Source: Lunularia cruciata (taxonomy: Eukaryota; Streptophyta; Marchantiopsida; Lunulariales; Lunulariaceae). From it: a stretch of DNA of 64,000 nt. The translations under genes were made by a program, and so were the position numbers. Below the pieces are notes generated by a model. It did no database searches. It had not been told where the DNA came from and saw only the letters and a program-made list of their open reading frames with translations. The stretch spans positions 29,388,001 through 29,452,000 of the forward strand of contig OX419757.1 of assembly GCA_948567375.1 (NCBI GenBank), in the 5' to 3' direction. Positions 12,024 to 24,059 of this stretch are shown here, one piece after another. Every line of letters begins with the position of its first letter. Position 1 is the first letter of the stretch.

Positions 12024-12607
12024 TGTTGTGCATCCCTTCTTATTTATCTGTTCCTCTAATGATAGTCTTTAACTATTGAGATCAACCCTACAAAGGAAAG
12101 AAAGACATAGGGAGAGAAAAGGAGGAAGGTAGAAAAATATACTCACACATCTCAATAAATGCACAAGAATTAAGAATAAATGCGGTTCATAGTCACGGCA
12201 TCAAAAATAAAGGAATTTTAATCCCTTTCAATATTGGTTACAAAGGTCAATGGGAACCTCTCTCCCACTCAATTCTTTCCCTGTCCAATCTGTTCCTGAG
12301 TCTACCTTGATCCTCCCTTCTCCTGATTATCTCCTTCTAATCAGACCTCTCCTGGCTAGCTTCATGCAAATCAAAGTTACCTAAAATCCCCCTTGATTCT
12401 TTTTCCCATATGCACATATATTCAAACTCATTGCAAATTCTCTCAGCTTCAAAGGTTAACTTCTTCTATTGCCCCCAGGAAGAACAAACACATTCACTAT
12501 GTCACCTCAATTTGTTGTATCGTCAAATATCTCATGGATGATTTGAGCCGCAGATCTAAGCATCACAGATGAGACAACTTGGAAGGATGAGGCTCTACAT
12601 CCTAACA
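12024..12607 (-). repeat. 3' LTR of the Ty1/copia element
   Basis: This segment aligns with 16,547-17,403. Shared blocks include CTTCTTATTTATCTGTTCCT, AGATCAACCCTA, CAAATTCTCTC and the end GAGGCTCTACATCCTAACA, which on the minus strand is the LTR start TGTTAGGATGTAGAGCC. At 584 bp it lacks the tandem expansion that lengthens the other copy to 857 bp. The flanking pentamers, CTTCT on this side and CTTTT after 17,403, differ by one base and may be a decayed target-site duplication. Confidence 0.85.
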
Positions 12608-12622
12608 ACTCTTCCACTTTGA
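12608..12622 (-). promoter_or_regulatory. Polypurine tract of the copia element
   Basis: On the minus strand this reads TCAAAGTGGAAGAGT, directly before the LTR start TGTTAGGATG. A purine-rich tract in this position is where plus-strand DNA synthesis is primed in LTR retrotransposons. Confidence 0.7.
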
Positions 12623-12859
12623 AGACTGATACTTCTTGACTATACATCTTTCAAAAGATAATAAACTTCTTATGCTTGATCTACATACCTTGTGCAACAT
12701 TACTATCTAGTTATCCTTGGAATCCAATTGATACTATACATAGCCTTAACTTCTTTGAAATGATAATCTGTGTCAACATATCAATGGAGTTCTTGGTACC
12801 TTGAATCTTTTCAAGTGACAAATTATCATCTTCAAGTAACTTCTGGATGAAATCATATC

Positions 12860-15800
12860 TAGACTGTGTATTTAGTTCTAGCATGAAACATTGGATTCTT
12901 TGCTAAGTGAAGGGCAATTTGATTGTCCAAGAATAAAACACTACAATTTTACTCTATGTCTAGCTCCTTTAGAAGGTTATGTAACCAAATCATCTCCTTA
13001 CTAGCTTCTATAATTGTAACATATTTTGCCTCACTTGTCAACAAGCAATAAATTTTTGCACCTATGAGAACCAACCCATTGCTGTCCCACCTATGGTTTA
13101 AACCTACACTTTTGTGCATTTTTTGGTATCTATATCACCCCCCAAGTCTGCATCCACAAAACCTTGTATTGTATGGTTGCCTCTATTGTAACAAAAACCT
13201 TTATCTTTGGTACCTTTCAGATACCTAAAATCCCACTTGATAGCCTCCCAATGTTGTCTTCCTAGATTAGCCATGTACCTACTCACAACTCCCACTGCAT
13301 GTGCAATATCTGGTCTAGTACATGTCATTCCATACATTAGGCTACCTACAACTGAAGCATGCGGTGCCTTTAACATATCCGTTACCTCTTCATCATCCTT
13401 GGGTGACTATTCCTTTGATAGTTTAAAGTGCTTTGCCAAAGGTGTCTTCACATAACTTGCATCTATCATGTTGAATATGTCCAGCACCTTTCCAATGTAG
13501 CTACCTTGAAAGAGCTTCAACATTCTAGCCATCCTATCCCTGTCAATCTCTCGCCCAAGTATCTACATTGTTGCACTCATGTCTTTCATTGCAGACTCTC
13601 TTGATAATTCTTTCTTCCATCTCCCAACCTCTATTATATTTGGTCCAATTATCAACATACCAAATTAAGATTATAAAACTATTATCAAGATTCTTGAGAT
13701 AACAACAACGATCTATTATTGATCATGACTTGGCAAAGTTCTTGTGCCATAATCTTGGTGTCTATTTCACACCATATAGGCTTTTTTGCAACTTGCATAC
13801 CAAGCTCTCCTTGTTAGAGATTGCAAAGCCAATAGGTTATTGCATATAGATGTCTTCATCAATCTAACCATCTAGAAACACAGTAGTGACATCCATTTAC
13901 TCCAAATACAAGTCTTTTGTTGCCATTGTACTAATTGTTGAGTGTTTAACTACTAGTGAAAAGATCTCAGTGTAATCAATCCCTTCCTTCTATTGGAAGC
14001 CTTTCATAACTAACCTTGCCTTGTACCATTTGCTACTAGTGTGTTCTTCTTCTACCTTGTAGACCCACTTATTATGTGATGCCTTCTTGCCTGCTAGTAG
14101 TGAGCTGAGCTCCCAAATTTACTTTTATCCAATGACCTCATTTTGTCCTTCATGGCAAGCTCCCACTTCATCAATTCTTCAATTTGCATGGCTTCTTCAT
14201 AACATTCAGTTTCACCTCCATATGTCAATAACAAGTAATGTAGAGAGACATAATACCTCACTAGTGGTCTTGTGATTCTTGTAGATCTCCTCAACTACGT
14301 TGCACATGCTTGAGATTGTGGTAGAGTAGTTTTTGAGCTTTTATGGTTTCTTTGAACCCTTATGATAACATCTTCCTTTATTATCTCTTGCAACTCAACT
14401 TGATTATTTTCTTTGCTCTAGTCATCTACACTATCAAAATCTAGAGCGTTTCTATCCTTGTAAAAAGACACTCATTGAATATCACATCTTTGCTTTTGAT
14501 GATTTTCTTGCTCTCTACATCACTAAATGTGTACCCAAGGTCATATGTGACATATCTAATAAAAAATCCACTTCATAGACTTTGTATCTAACTTTTCCCT
14601 TTTCTTTGCATTGACATGCATGTAAGAGACACACCCAAAGACTCACAAGTGTGACAGATTCACCGGTTTTTCTATTCACCCCTCTTCAGGCAACTTATGG
14701 TCTAAGGGAACTGATGGACCCTTTTTTACCAAGTATGTTGTGTTGTTGATTTATTTAGCCCAAAACACCTTGTGCAGACCAACATGGATCCTCATGTTAT
14801 AAGCTCTTTCATTTAGAGTTCAATTCATACGCTTAACCACTCTATTCTGTTGTGGTGTGTTTGGCAAGGTCTTCTCCATTCTGATTCCATGTATTACGCA
14901 AAATTCCTTGAACTCACTACCATTGTCAGATTTTGTTTGCTTTAGCTTTGAACCAGATTCACTTTTGACCAGGATTTTCCACTTCTTGAAAGTGGCAAAC
15001 ATCTTGGATTTGCGCTTCAAGAAATATATCCAGACCTTCTTGTTCAAGTCATCTATAAAAGTGACGTAATACACAGAACTCCCAAGAGATGCAACAAGAG
15101 AAGAACCCCAGACATTTGTGTGTACAAGCTCTAACTTCCTTATCCTAGGTGCTCTTCCACCCTTCAAGAAACTAACCTTTTTTTGCTTCCCAAATATGTA
15201 GACTTCACAAAGACCTACATCAAAGGTTTCAAATTTGGTAGCTTGTCCTTCTCCACCATCACCTTCATCCATTTCTCGCTAATATGCTCAAGCTTGCAAT
15301 GCCAAAGATTACCATTTGATGCTATATCTACAAGTTCCATTGTGTCCTTGGTGTTGTTGGTCATGTAGAGAGTACCCAGCTTGTTCCCTTGTGCAGCCAC
15401 CATTACTTCTTTGGTGATTTTCCATGAACCACCTACAAGGGTTGTGACATACCCTTCATTGTCAAGTTGTCCATTGAGATTAGATTCCTCTTCAAGCATG
15501 AAACATACCTAACATTTACTCAGACTGATTTGTTGTTTTAATATAAATATCACTTCTCTCCACACTGTCCAAAGGCTCATCATCCTCAAGATAAAATTTT
15601 CCAAAGCCACAAGTAATGCAATTCAACATACACTCCTTTTGTGAGGTAGAGTGAAAAGAAGCTCTTGAATCAAGAATCAAGGTCTCCATAGGATTGTCTG
15701 CACTAAGAATCAATACATCGTTGACTTTTTTTGCAATTGCATTCACTCAATCCTCATTCTTCTTCTTGCTTGGATTCTTCTTTATGAGCCCACAATTCTT

Positions 15801-16530
15801 TCTTGTGTGCCCCTTCTTACCACTATGTCAACATCTATCACCTTTTGATCTAGACTTGTTTCTACTTCATTGTCACTATGTTGCATAGTTCTTCCTCTAT
15901 TTTCAAAAGTATTCAGTGCCAATCCAGATTTTATGATCTACTCTTTCCTTCTAATATCTTCACTGAGTATCAGATTTTGGATCTCCTCAAACCTTTGTTT
16001 GTTTGAGCCACAAGTACTCCTTACTACTATCATAGTTGCACTCCAGCTTTCAGGCATAGAGGATAGGAGAAGCACACACACTTCATCCTCAAAACTGATT
16101 TCCATTGTACTTAACTGGCTTGTGATCAGATTGAACTCATTAATATGATCTATGACAGAGTGACCTTCAATCATCTTCAAGTTGAATAGACATCGTATCA
16201 AGTACACATCATTGGAAGATGATGGTTTTTCATATATGTTAGACAAAGCTCTCAATAGATCTGCAGTAGTCTTTTTCTCTAGAACATTGAATGCCACATT
16301 TCTAGCTAATGTCAGGCTCACAACTCCCAAAGCTTGGCAATCCAGCAAATCCCAGTCTTCCTATAACATGAGCTCTAGTTTTACACATCCAAGTGGTACA
16401 TGAAGCTTTTTCAGATACAAGTAGTCCTCAAATTAAATTTTCCAAAAACCAAAGTCTTTACCGTAGAATCTATCTATCTTGACTTTTCATTCTTCTCCTA
16501 CCATTGCTCTCACTCTTTCCTTCAAACATA
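12860..16530 (-). pseudogene. Ty1/copia gag-pol, broken
   Basis: Domains run in Ty1/copia order on the minus strand, with integrase before RT. Gag (UBN2-type) is at 15,938-16,348. The remnant zinc knuckle near 15,775-15,845 keeps KKGHTRKNC but has a stop inside the first Cys pair. Protease lies in the frame 15,516-15,746, with the active site changed to LDSRASFH where DSG is expected. Integrase at 14,820-15,390 keeps the H-H-C-C region start LWHCKLEH, FIDDLNKKVW and KSDNGSEF, but the last catalytic position reads QQNRVVKRMN with Lys for Glu. RT is badly decayed at about 13,470-14,300. The RNase H region at 13,104-13,376 has MTCTRPDIAHAVG and HWEAIKWDFRYLKGT, and continues to about 12,860. Many stops and frame changes show it is dead. 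Confidence 0.9.
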
Positions 16531-16531
16531 T

Positions 16532-16544
16532 AGCTTTGATACCA
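16532..16544 (-). promoter_or_regulatory. Met-tRNA primer binding site of the copia element
   Basis: The minus strand reads TGGTATCAAAGCT two bases inside the 5' LTR. This is the usual plant copia primer site complementary to the initiator methionine tRNA, with one change from the common TGGTATCAGAGC. Confidence 0.85.
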
Positions 16545-16546
16545 GT

Positions 16547-17403
16547 TGTTTGGTATCCCTTCTTATTTATCTGTTCCTCTAATGACGGTTTTTAGCTATT
16601 GAGATCAACCCTATGCAGGAAGGGAAGACATATCAAGGAAAGACATGTCTGGGAGAAAAAGAGAAAGAGAAAGGTAGAAAAATATATTCACAAGTATCAA
16701 TGGATGCACAAGAATTAATGTGGTGGTTCAAAGTCACTTGCTCCTACCCAAAACAAGTTACACAGATCAACTGGAAGTTCTGTCCCGGATCATCTACCTC
16801 TTTCCTTGTCCAATCTATTCTTGTGTCTGTTGTGATATCCCTTTCTCCATATTCTCTCCTTATCGTCTGATCTGATCAGATCAGACCTCATATCTCTTCT
16901 GGCCAACTTCATGCGAAATCAAAGTTACCTAGAGTCCCACTCTTCGTTCACTCGGATATTAGACTCATAGCAAATTCTCTCCGCAGGTGGTAGGGTTACT
17001 TCTCTTCTATTGCCCCCCGTAAGAACGAACACATTCACTGTGGTTACCTTTCTTCTCTTGCCCCAAAGAAAAACGAACACATCCAGTCGAATGGTTACTA
17101 CTATTGCCCCAAATAAACACGAACACATTCACCACGTCACCCCAATTCTTTTTCACATCCGCGCAAATTCTCTGTGCAGGTCGAAGGGTTACCTTCCTTC
17201 TATTGCCCCATCTATTGCCCTACGTAAGAACGAACACATTAACTGTGTCACCCCTAGCACATTCATTGCGTCACCCCATTTTCCTGTATTGTCGAACACC
17301 TGGCTCGACTCCTGGCTCGACTCAGGGAACATATTCCATGGATGATCTGAACTCCGCTGCAGAGATGAAACAAATCGGGCGGATTAGGCTCTACATCCTA
17401 ACA
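16547..17403 (-). repeat. 5' LTR of the Ty1/copia element, internally expanded
   Basis: This partner of 12,024-12,607 is 857 bp long. It is bounded by TG at 16,547 and CTACATCCTAACA ending at 17,403. The extra length comes from tandem copies of a unit of roughly 60-100 bp containing TTGCCCC, GAACACATTCAC and GTCACCCC between about 17,000 and 17,280, plus a short CCTGGCTCGACT duplication near 17,300. The TATA-like element of the downstream peroxidase pseudogene starts only 25 bp beyond this LTR. Confidence 0.85.
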
Positions 17404-17427
17404 CTTTTCCCCAGGATTGGGCTAGTT

Positions 17428-17435
17428 TATATAAG
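17428..17435 (+). promoter_or_regulatory. TATA box of peroxidase pseudogene 1
   Basis: TATATAAG lies about 200 bp upstream of the ancestral ATG at 17,634 and 25 bp after the copia LTR. The insertion has therefore replaced everything upstream of the core promoter. Assignment rests on position and sequence only. Confidence 0.5.
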
Positions 17436-17633
17436 GATTTAGATATGCAGGGAATCACAAAATCAAGTTGATTAAGCAACAATTGAATCTATAAGTGCCT
17501 TCAGTCCGCTCGCCCATCACTTCAAACTTTTGAAACAATTCTGAGTTTAGCTGCAGCACACAGAACAGTTCAGAATTTGATATCCTCTAGGAGCTCGACA
17601 ATTCTACTTGTCCGGAATTTACTTCTTTTCACC

Positions 17634-19077
17634 ATGGAATCCCAGAAACGTTTGTGCACTGACACTTGTGGCGCTTCTTCTCTTAGCAACTTGTGCTAGT
17701 ACAAGTGCCCATTCGGATGCTGATAGCTATTATTCGACGACTTGCCCCCGAGCGACATCAATCGTCAAGGAGACGTTGACAAGATTGTCAATCAGGACAG
17801 AAATCTCGCAGGAGTTACATTTCCACGACTGTTTCGTAAGGGTGAGGTCTGATGAACGCCGAACCTTGCCTTTTTAAGCTTTGTCAACCGGCACCTTCTT
17901 GCTTATAGGAAGTCTGTTTCATTGAATATTCACATCCTATATCCCGTAGCTTTCAACGACATGACTACAAAATATCGATCTCAAGCTCTCGATCAAACGT
18001 TTTGAAGGGTTTGCGTGAACGGTAAACAACTTCAGAAAGTAGCAAATTTAATTTCGGTCCTTCAAATGCTTATTATGTTATTATATTATTATTATGATTT
18101 CTATGTTTCAGGGTGTGATGCTTCCATACTGTTGAGTTCGGGAGAGAGGGATGCACGAGCTAGTTCAGGGTAAGGGGGTTGACGAAATCAAGTCGGAAGC
18201 TGAGTGTTCTGGGGCGTGTCGTGTGCTGCTATTGGCTCTGGCTGCTCGCGACGCCACAGTCAAGGTGATTAGTTGCCAGATTGCAAGGTTGCCACACGTG
18301 AAATTTCTATTACGGCCGTGGTTTCTTGCACCTTAAATTGCTCATATAAGATAGCTGTAACGACATATATTTAACAGTTGACAGTACGCAGAAAATTTCT
18401 ACTGCGGCCGTGGTTTCTTACACCTTAAATTTCTAATATTGAAGACCTTAATTGATGGATATGCAGTTGTTTCTTGTTACTAACACAAAGGATTCTTCTG
18501 CAGGTTGGAGGAGCGAGCTGGTAGGTCAATTTGGGACGCAAAGATGGCTTCGCTTCTTCTGCGGTAGAAGCAGACAACCAACTACCTTTTCCTCTAGTGA
18601 CCTTCGAGGAATTGGTGGCCAACTTCGCTGCCAAAGGACTCACGAGAGAAGAAATGGTCATCCTTTCAGAGCCTACACCGTCGGTCGATCGACTTGTGCA
18701 CCAGTGCTTCCCCGCTCGTATGATTTTATTGGAGTCGCAGGCGCGACAGACCCATCTATGGACAGTAAATTAGCGGATGAGCTGAAAAGGAAAGGTCCTC
18801 AGAATGAAGAAGGAAGTGTACTGTCTATGAATACACTAAGAACAAATTCAATCATCTTTACTTCCAGGCTGTTTTGAGCAACAAAGGTCTGTTCGCCCAG
18901 CTATTAGCGAATTCCGTGGGTCAGGAGCTTGTGAACATATACCCTCAACCGGGTTCATCATTCTCCAGTGACTTCGCAGCAGCAATGTTGAAAATGAGCA
19001 AAATTGCGGGATCATCTGAAGGAGAAGTTCGCAAAACGGGAATATCTGATAATACTATTAAAAAAGAATATTATTAG
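17634..19077 (+). pseudogene. Class III peroxidase pseudogene 1 (three exons)
   Basis: This was a secreted plant class III peroxidase (heme, H2O2-dependent phenol oxidation in cell wall or vacuole). Exon 1 (17,634 to about 17,841) has a signal peptide (LTLVALLLLATCASTSA), the N-terminal SYYSTTCPRATSIV and the distal heme motif HFHDCF. Exon 2 (18,112-18,264) has CDASILLSS in a shifted frame and LALAARDATVK. Exon 3 (18,504-19,077) has NLGRKDGFASSA, LVANFAAKGLTREEMVILS, then LSNKGLF and FAAAMLKMSKI. Introns have GT/AG ends. Breaks seen: an extra base just after the ATG, a frame shift and deletion before HFHDC, a one-base loss at the start of exon 2, a shift in exon 3, the proximal heme His motif reading RAYTVG (Tyr for His), and loss of the final Cys. 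It converges on pseudogene 2. Confidence 0.9.
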
Positions 19078-21837
19078 AAAGTTCTTAGCTCTTCCGATTC
19101 AGAATTAAAGAAGCGTACGTTGGTGAATATTTTTTGTCGAGATAGAAGTCTCCAGCAGGATTGGACTGGCAGCTGTAATAAGATTGTTATTCCTTTGAGA
19201 TGAAAACTCCGCATCTGAACACATTGTTCCAATGATAGGAAAATTCTTTCTGGACGAAATAAAATGGATTCTATAATAGCCTTTAAGATACAACAGATCT
19301 TCATTGCGCGTCCAAAGGACATATCGAGATTTTGGTTAGGAGTTATTTGCTTTGATCTGCGTGCACTACTCTAGTAAGTGAGAAATTGCAGGATTCCTTC
19401 TTCTTTGATATCACTCACTCGTATGCAGTGGCCTCACATTGTCAATGTACGGAAATGTTCTAGGAAAATACTACAAAACCATTCACTTCAAGTTTCTCCA
19501 TATCCAGGCGAGAAATGATTTTTGATACTAATAGAAACTTGAGTACCCTGGTACATATTTACGCAATAGCCTCACGACTATGTCAAAACTTACATCGAAC
19601 TTTATCCATCCTGCAAAAGCTCGATCTAATTCATACATTTCTCGATGCTTCACTTTTCCTCCTCAGTTGCGGGCTTTGTATCAGTATTCGGAGTCTCAGT
19701 AGTCCCAATCAGAGACCTTGTGTCAACCCAAACATATGTCAGCATTCCAGCTTTCTCCAATTTGAAAGTTAATCGATAAGCTGATCCGGGGCTCTCATTG
19801 CGGCAACTGCTTTGTTCATGGCAGCATTCCCAGCTGCAGAAAGTATCGCTAAGGATCAGCTTGAGCTTCTTTAGCGGTTGCCCCCTTTCTCGATTGGCTA
19901 AGCGTTAGCAGTCCAAGTTTATACTTTGTAAATTACCTCTGTTGAATAGAACTGCAGGGCATGTAGATGCGCAAGGACACGAGCAACTGCCTTCGATATA
20001 TCTATCAAAATTACTTGCTGAGAGCTAAACGTACTAATTTAACTTAATTAACTAAAGAGAAATTACAACCTTTATTGCAAATGACAGTCATCCATGAAAC
20101 TACAGCTAACTTTGCAATCAATTTGATACTTGAAACTATTATTACTGGTCCTACTACTTCGTGAGTTTTATTTAGGACGTGCGTTTACTTACCTTCCAAC
20201 TAATAATAGTTATAATTGTGGTTTAAATCCAAATCTTACAGTTCTCCAAATGGTTACATTAGTTGATCAGAATCGAAATACACTCGGTGTTCGCCGAGAA
20301 GGTGATGTAAAATATGCCCTATAATAAAGTAGTAAATAATCTAGTAACAGAAATCGATTGTGTATGAGTTCCTTACCATTTACTCATCATCAATTGCTAC
20401 CTGTTTATAGCTAGATATTAATACAATGTCAGGCATAAAATATTTTCTAAAAGTACTTTAAGGTTTTTCTTATGGGGATCACCCAACAAGATGAAGTACA
20501 CCCATGATCGTTTTATTCGATTCAGAACTCTCCCATCCTTCATTCATACTTTTTCTCCAAAAAGAAATTCATCTGGTGAGTTCTGAGTCTCACCAAGAAC
20601 TCAAGACCCTGTCAATATCACATCCGGGTGGGTGGCCGACGGCTCAATGTCACTTCCATCTATTTCACGCACTGTAGTTTCTCCCCTCACCTCCGGATCC
20701 ATCTTCATCTGCTTCAGAAACGAGATGACTTCTGTTCAGAGAATCCTGAGCAGAAGACTGTTTTTCATGTTCAGAAATGCGTTGGAAAATCGTCAAGTAG
20801 CATCACGGAACCCCGAGGATAGCACCGGCAATGAACGAAGCTCGAGTAGGGTAACCATCATCAACATAGCGTGAGCTTTATAGAAGGCACCGCTGCAGAG
20901 AGAGATACTTTAGGAGCCATGAGCCCTCCAGTCAGACGGTCGTGTACAGTATGGGGACCTCACCAGGGCAGACACAAATACTCCTGCTCATAAAGTTAGC
21001 CGGAACTTCAACTTTATCAACCTTGAATACATATGCGAACCAATGGAAAATAAAAACTGTCACCTCCTATCATAGCGAGCGCTTCCATCATCTGTAGAGC
21101 ATTTTGCAGAAGGATTTGAATAATCTCTGTCATTTAAGAAAATTGCCATGAGCTTATAGCAAGTTCGTTATTAAAACGCCGTTAATAATGCATGCCCTTC
21201 TTTTATCGTTATGCAGGCTTGCACAACACTGATGCATAATGTGTCCTGAAGAAGAGGAAGATCTAGAAATGTAAAGCAACTGTCACACAGCCGTCTTCTG
21301 GTATATCGAGGAAACTCGTTCTACACAGCAGAAGGCAATAAACCTCAAAGTTACTCTTATCTGGTTGTTCAGAAGAAATTGTTTTACAAAATTCAATGTA
21401 TTGACAAACGGATGTTGATTCAGATCCGCATGCACAGAATAACAAAGCTAGATATCTGCTGAAGCTTTGCCACCTAGTGGCTGATCCTCGCTTCTTGTCA
21501 GGTCAGCTTCAGGATCTACTGTGTTATATCTCAGGATGACACTGATTCTGAAATCTCGTCAATTCAACGCAATCGATACGGAAAGAGTCCCCGAATGGAG
21601 GAGTTGGCGGTTCGAATTCGGGGATGCTTAGTGACTGAAATCGCACTTCTTGTGAGATCAGTTCCTTTTATCCCAAGGAGATATTATTGTAATCGGCACA
21701 TCGAATCCTGACTCTTTCAATTTCAGAAAGACCACTCAATGGAGTGGAGTCGGAGCCAATTCTGGCATCTATTAAGGTTTCCTACCTGAAATAATCTTTC
21801 GCTGTTCAAGATCTAGTTAATAAATTTACACGTCTTT
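19078..21837. other. Intergenic sequence between two peroxidase pseudogenes
   Basis: I see no open frame longer than about 85 codons and none with recognisable motifs. Base composition is close to that of the peroxidase exons and less AT-rich than the transposon regions. This suggests original gene-space DNA. It holds the 3' flanks of both convergent pseudogenes. No repeat or transposon was recognised. Confidence 0.4.
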
Positions 21838-23321
21838 CTGATTCTCCAAGCAGACCCTGTCAACGGTTCAAGCTTGCTCACTTTCACCATGGCAGCCGCG
21901 AATTCCTCGAACCAAGTCGATCCTCAGGTTGCAAATTCTCTAACAACGCTTTACCAGTAGCGTTGGTGATGAGGGCAGAATCTGTGATAAAACGCCCTTG
22001 TTCCCGTGATATATATATATTCTGAAAAACGCTGGTCAAATTTAACCAAGATTGCGGTTGAGACAATTCGTGTATTATAATGTCTTAAGGTAACCTATAT
22101 CTGGGTCCAGAAAGAATAATAAGTTCTCGCGCATTGAATCCTTTGCGGGCGAAGTTATCCACCAATTAGTTAAATTTCAAAGCTTGGAATGGGAGATTGG
22201 CATTAGGCATCATCAGGCAAAGACACATTCCCATCCCTTCGGCCGAGATATTCTGGCCAGCTGGACCTCCGACTTGCAAAAGCAATGAACAGTCCATAGG
22301 AGTCAATGACGAGATGACTTCATTCGGATGAGCGCTAGCATTATATGTACTCGAGGCAAGTGTTGAAAACCTTCAGAGTTATTGATAGGAAATTTGCCCT
22401 GCATTTACAATAAAACATATAAACACTGTAAATCTAGTTGTAAATCTAGTTGTCTGAAATGAGGAATGGAATACTTGGAGGTTAGTATGAGAGATTATAA
22501 GCTAATGGAAAGCTTGATAGTGTTGTATGGCTTTACTTTTCCATACTGCTACTCGATCTTCTCGACTATATTGTTAATATTTTGATAAAATGATTAGCCT
22601 GCTCTCTCAAAAGTAAACCTAAATACTCTAACCCTAACTAATGTCACCTAAATTCAAACTCTAACACCTATATCAAAGCCTCATATATTACCATCTGAAA
22701 TATACTTTCGCCAGTACTAGTACTAGGTATGTCTTTCGTTCTCTTGATCAGTAACATGAGATGGTCCTTTAAACTATTTATTTTCAGTGTGGTGTCATGC
22801 TTCTCAAGAGCGACAATGTCTGCAACATGAGACAACCCCTGAACAAAATGTTGGATAACTTCCTTGATCACATCGATTTCAAGGATTCCGCTGATTTCGA
22901 AATTTTCATGCCATTTTCTATCGCGGTGTAAGCGGTGGAGCTGAGCAGAATGGAGCCATCACAACCCTGTGAAGTCCAAATTAGGATATGTTCTTGTCCT
23001 TCAGCTTGACTAAACTCTTTTCTTCAAGCAGTGAGTGCCTTCAACATTTTCTAGAGTTGAATCTCTCCATTAAATGCAGTATTCTTATAGCCTTTTGACT
23101 CTTGGGGTCTTCCCGAATGCTAAGCGATTGAAAGCTCCAGCAAACGTCTTGTCGGTTGCTAATATCGTATCTACCACTGCAGATACTTTTGTTGTCACTT
23201 GGGGACAACTATACTGATAAAACGTTTCAGAGAGCGCTGCAACATCGGCAGCTGCAGCGCCTGTGTGAAGTGCTGCCAGAAGCACGAAACCGGAGAAGAC
23301 GAAAGATCTGTGTAACGCCAT
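21838..23321 (-). pseudogene. Class III peroxidase pseudogene 2 (three exons)
   Basis: Exon 1 (23,104-23,321) starts at ATG 23,319-23,321. It encodes MALHRSFVFSGFVLLAALHT (signal peptide) followed by ETFYQYSCPQVTTKVSAVVD, but the segment that should carry the distal His (HDC) is replaced after RLAF. Exon 2 (about 22,782-22,966) begins CDGSILLSS and ends HVADIVALEKHDTTLK, with a frame shift between. Exon 3 (about 21,838-22,275) has NANLPFQALKFN, LVDNFARKGFNARELIILSG, then after a large internal deletion GRFITDSALITNATGKALLE and, shifted, FEEFAAAMVKVSKLEPLTGS. The proximal His motif is gone and an AT dinucleotide run interrupts exon 3 near 22,010. Exon order matches pseudogene 1, so this is an old gene copy and not a retrocopy. 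Confidence 0.88.
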
Positions 23322-23615
23322 TGTTCTAATTGATGGTGCAAAATGTCCTTCTGCTCTCTGGACAAACAGAATGGAGGACATTGCAGTAAACATGTCACAA
23401 GGTCAACCTCAAATGTAGAGTCGCATGTGTACAACGTGAGTGCTTCTAAGCAGTGCTAAAAATCGCATTGCAAGTTGAAGTACAGTCAGTCAATTGAAAT
23501 TTATTTCTGAAACCAATAGTTCCTACCCTGAGATTGCCGGCGTAAGCTTTGACTACGAGAGACCAAAACACTCAAGGTCGGAGTGCTGCAAGTGCTGGAT
23601 ACTTGGCAGCAGAGG

Positions 23616-23623
23616 TATTTATA
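23616..23623 (-). promoter_or_regulatory. Possible TATA box of peroxidase pseudogene 2
   Basis: The minus strand reads TATAAATA about 295 bp upstream of the ATG at 23,321. The distance is long for a plant gene unless the leader is long, so this is tentative. Confidence 0.35.
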
Positions 23624-24059
23624 CTCTGAGTTTTTCCTCCCGACAAATGTTGTAGTGATGATGAGCCAACGTGAATTAAAATTATAATAGGTTTAAAGTG
23701 ATGAGTTTATAGAACGTGGCCAATGGAACCGCAAGTCTTGCTCCTTTTATCAAAGTCAGGGGCGACTGCGTAGGCAGAAAAAAAGAAGAAGATGGAAGAC
23801 CCCATCAAACCGTACAAGGGAGAGATGAAAAAGGTAAAATGGTGCTAAATCACAATAGAGTCTATACAAGAAATCTGACCTCCTGCACCTAAGATATATG
23901 AGCTATGGAAATCATGTGGTCTACAAACAACTGGAGCGTCCAAAGAAGCATCACATAGTGTGATTGCTCTACTATGGATTGCACCGGGCACTGCCCATAT
24001 AGAGCAATGGACACACACTATCTAAAATATGAGAGTGAGAGTGGTACCACCGGCACCTA

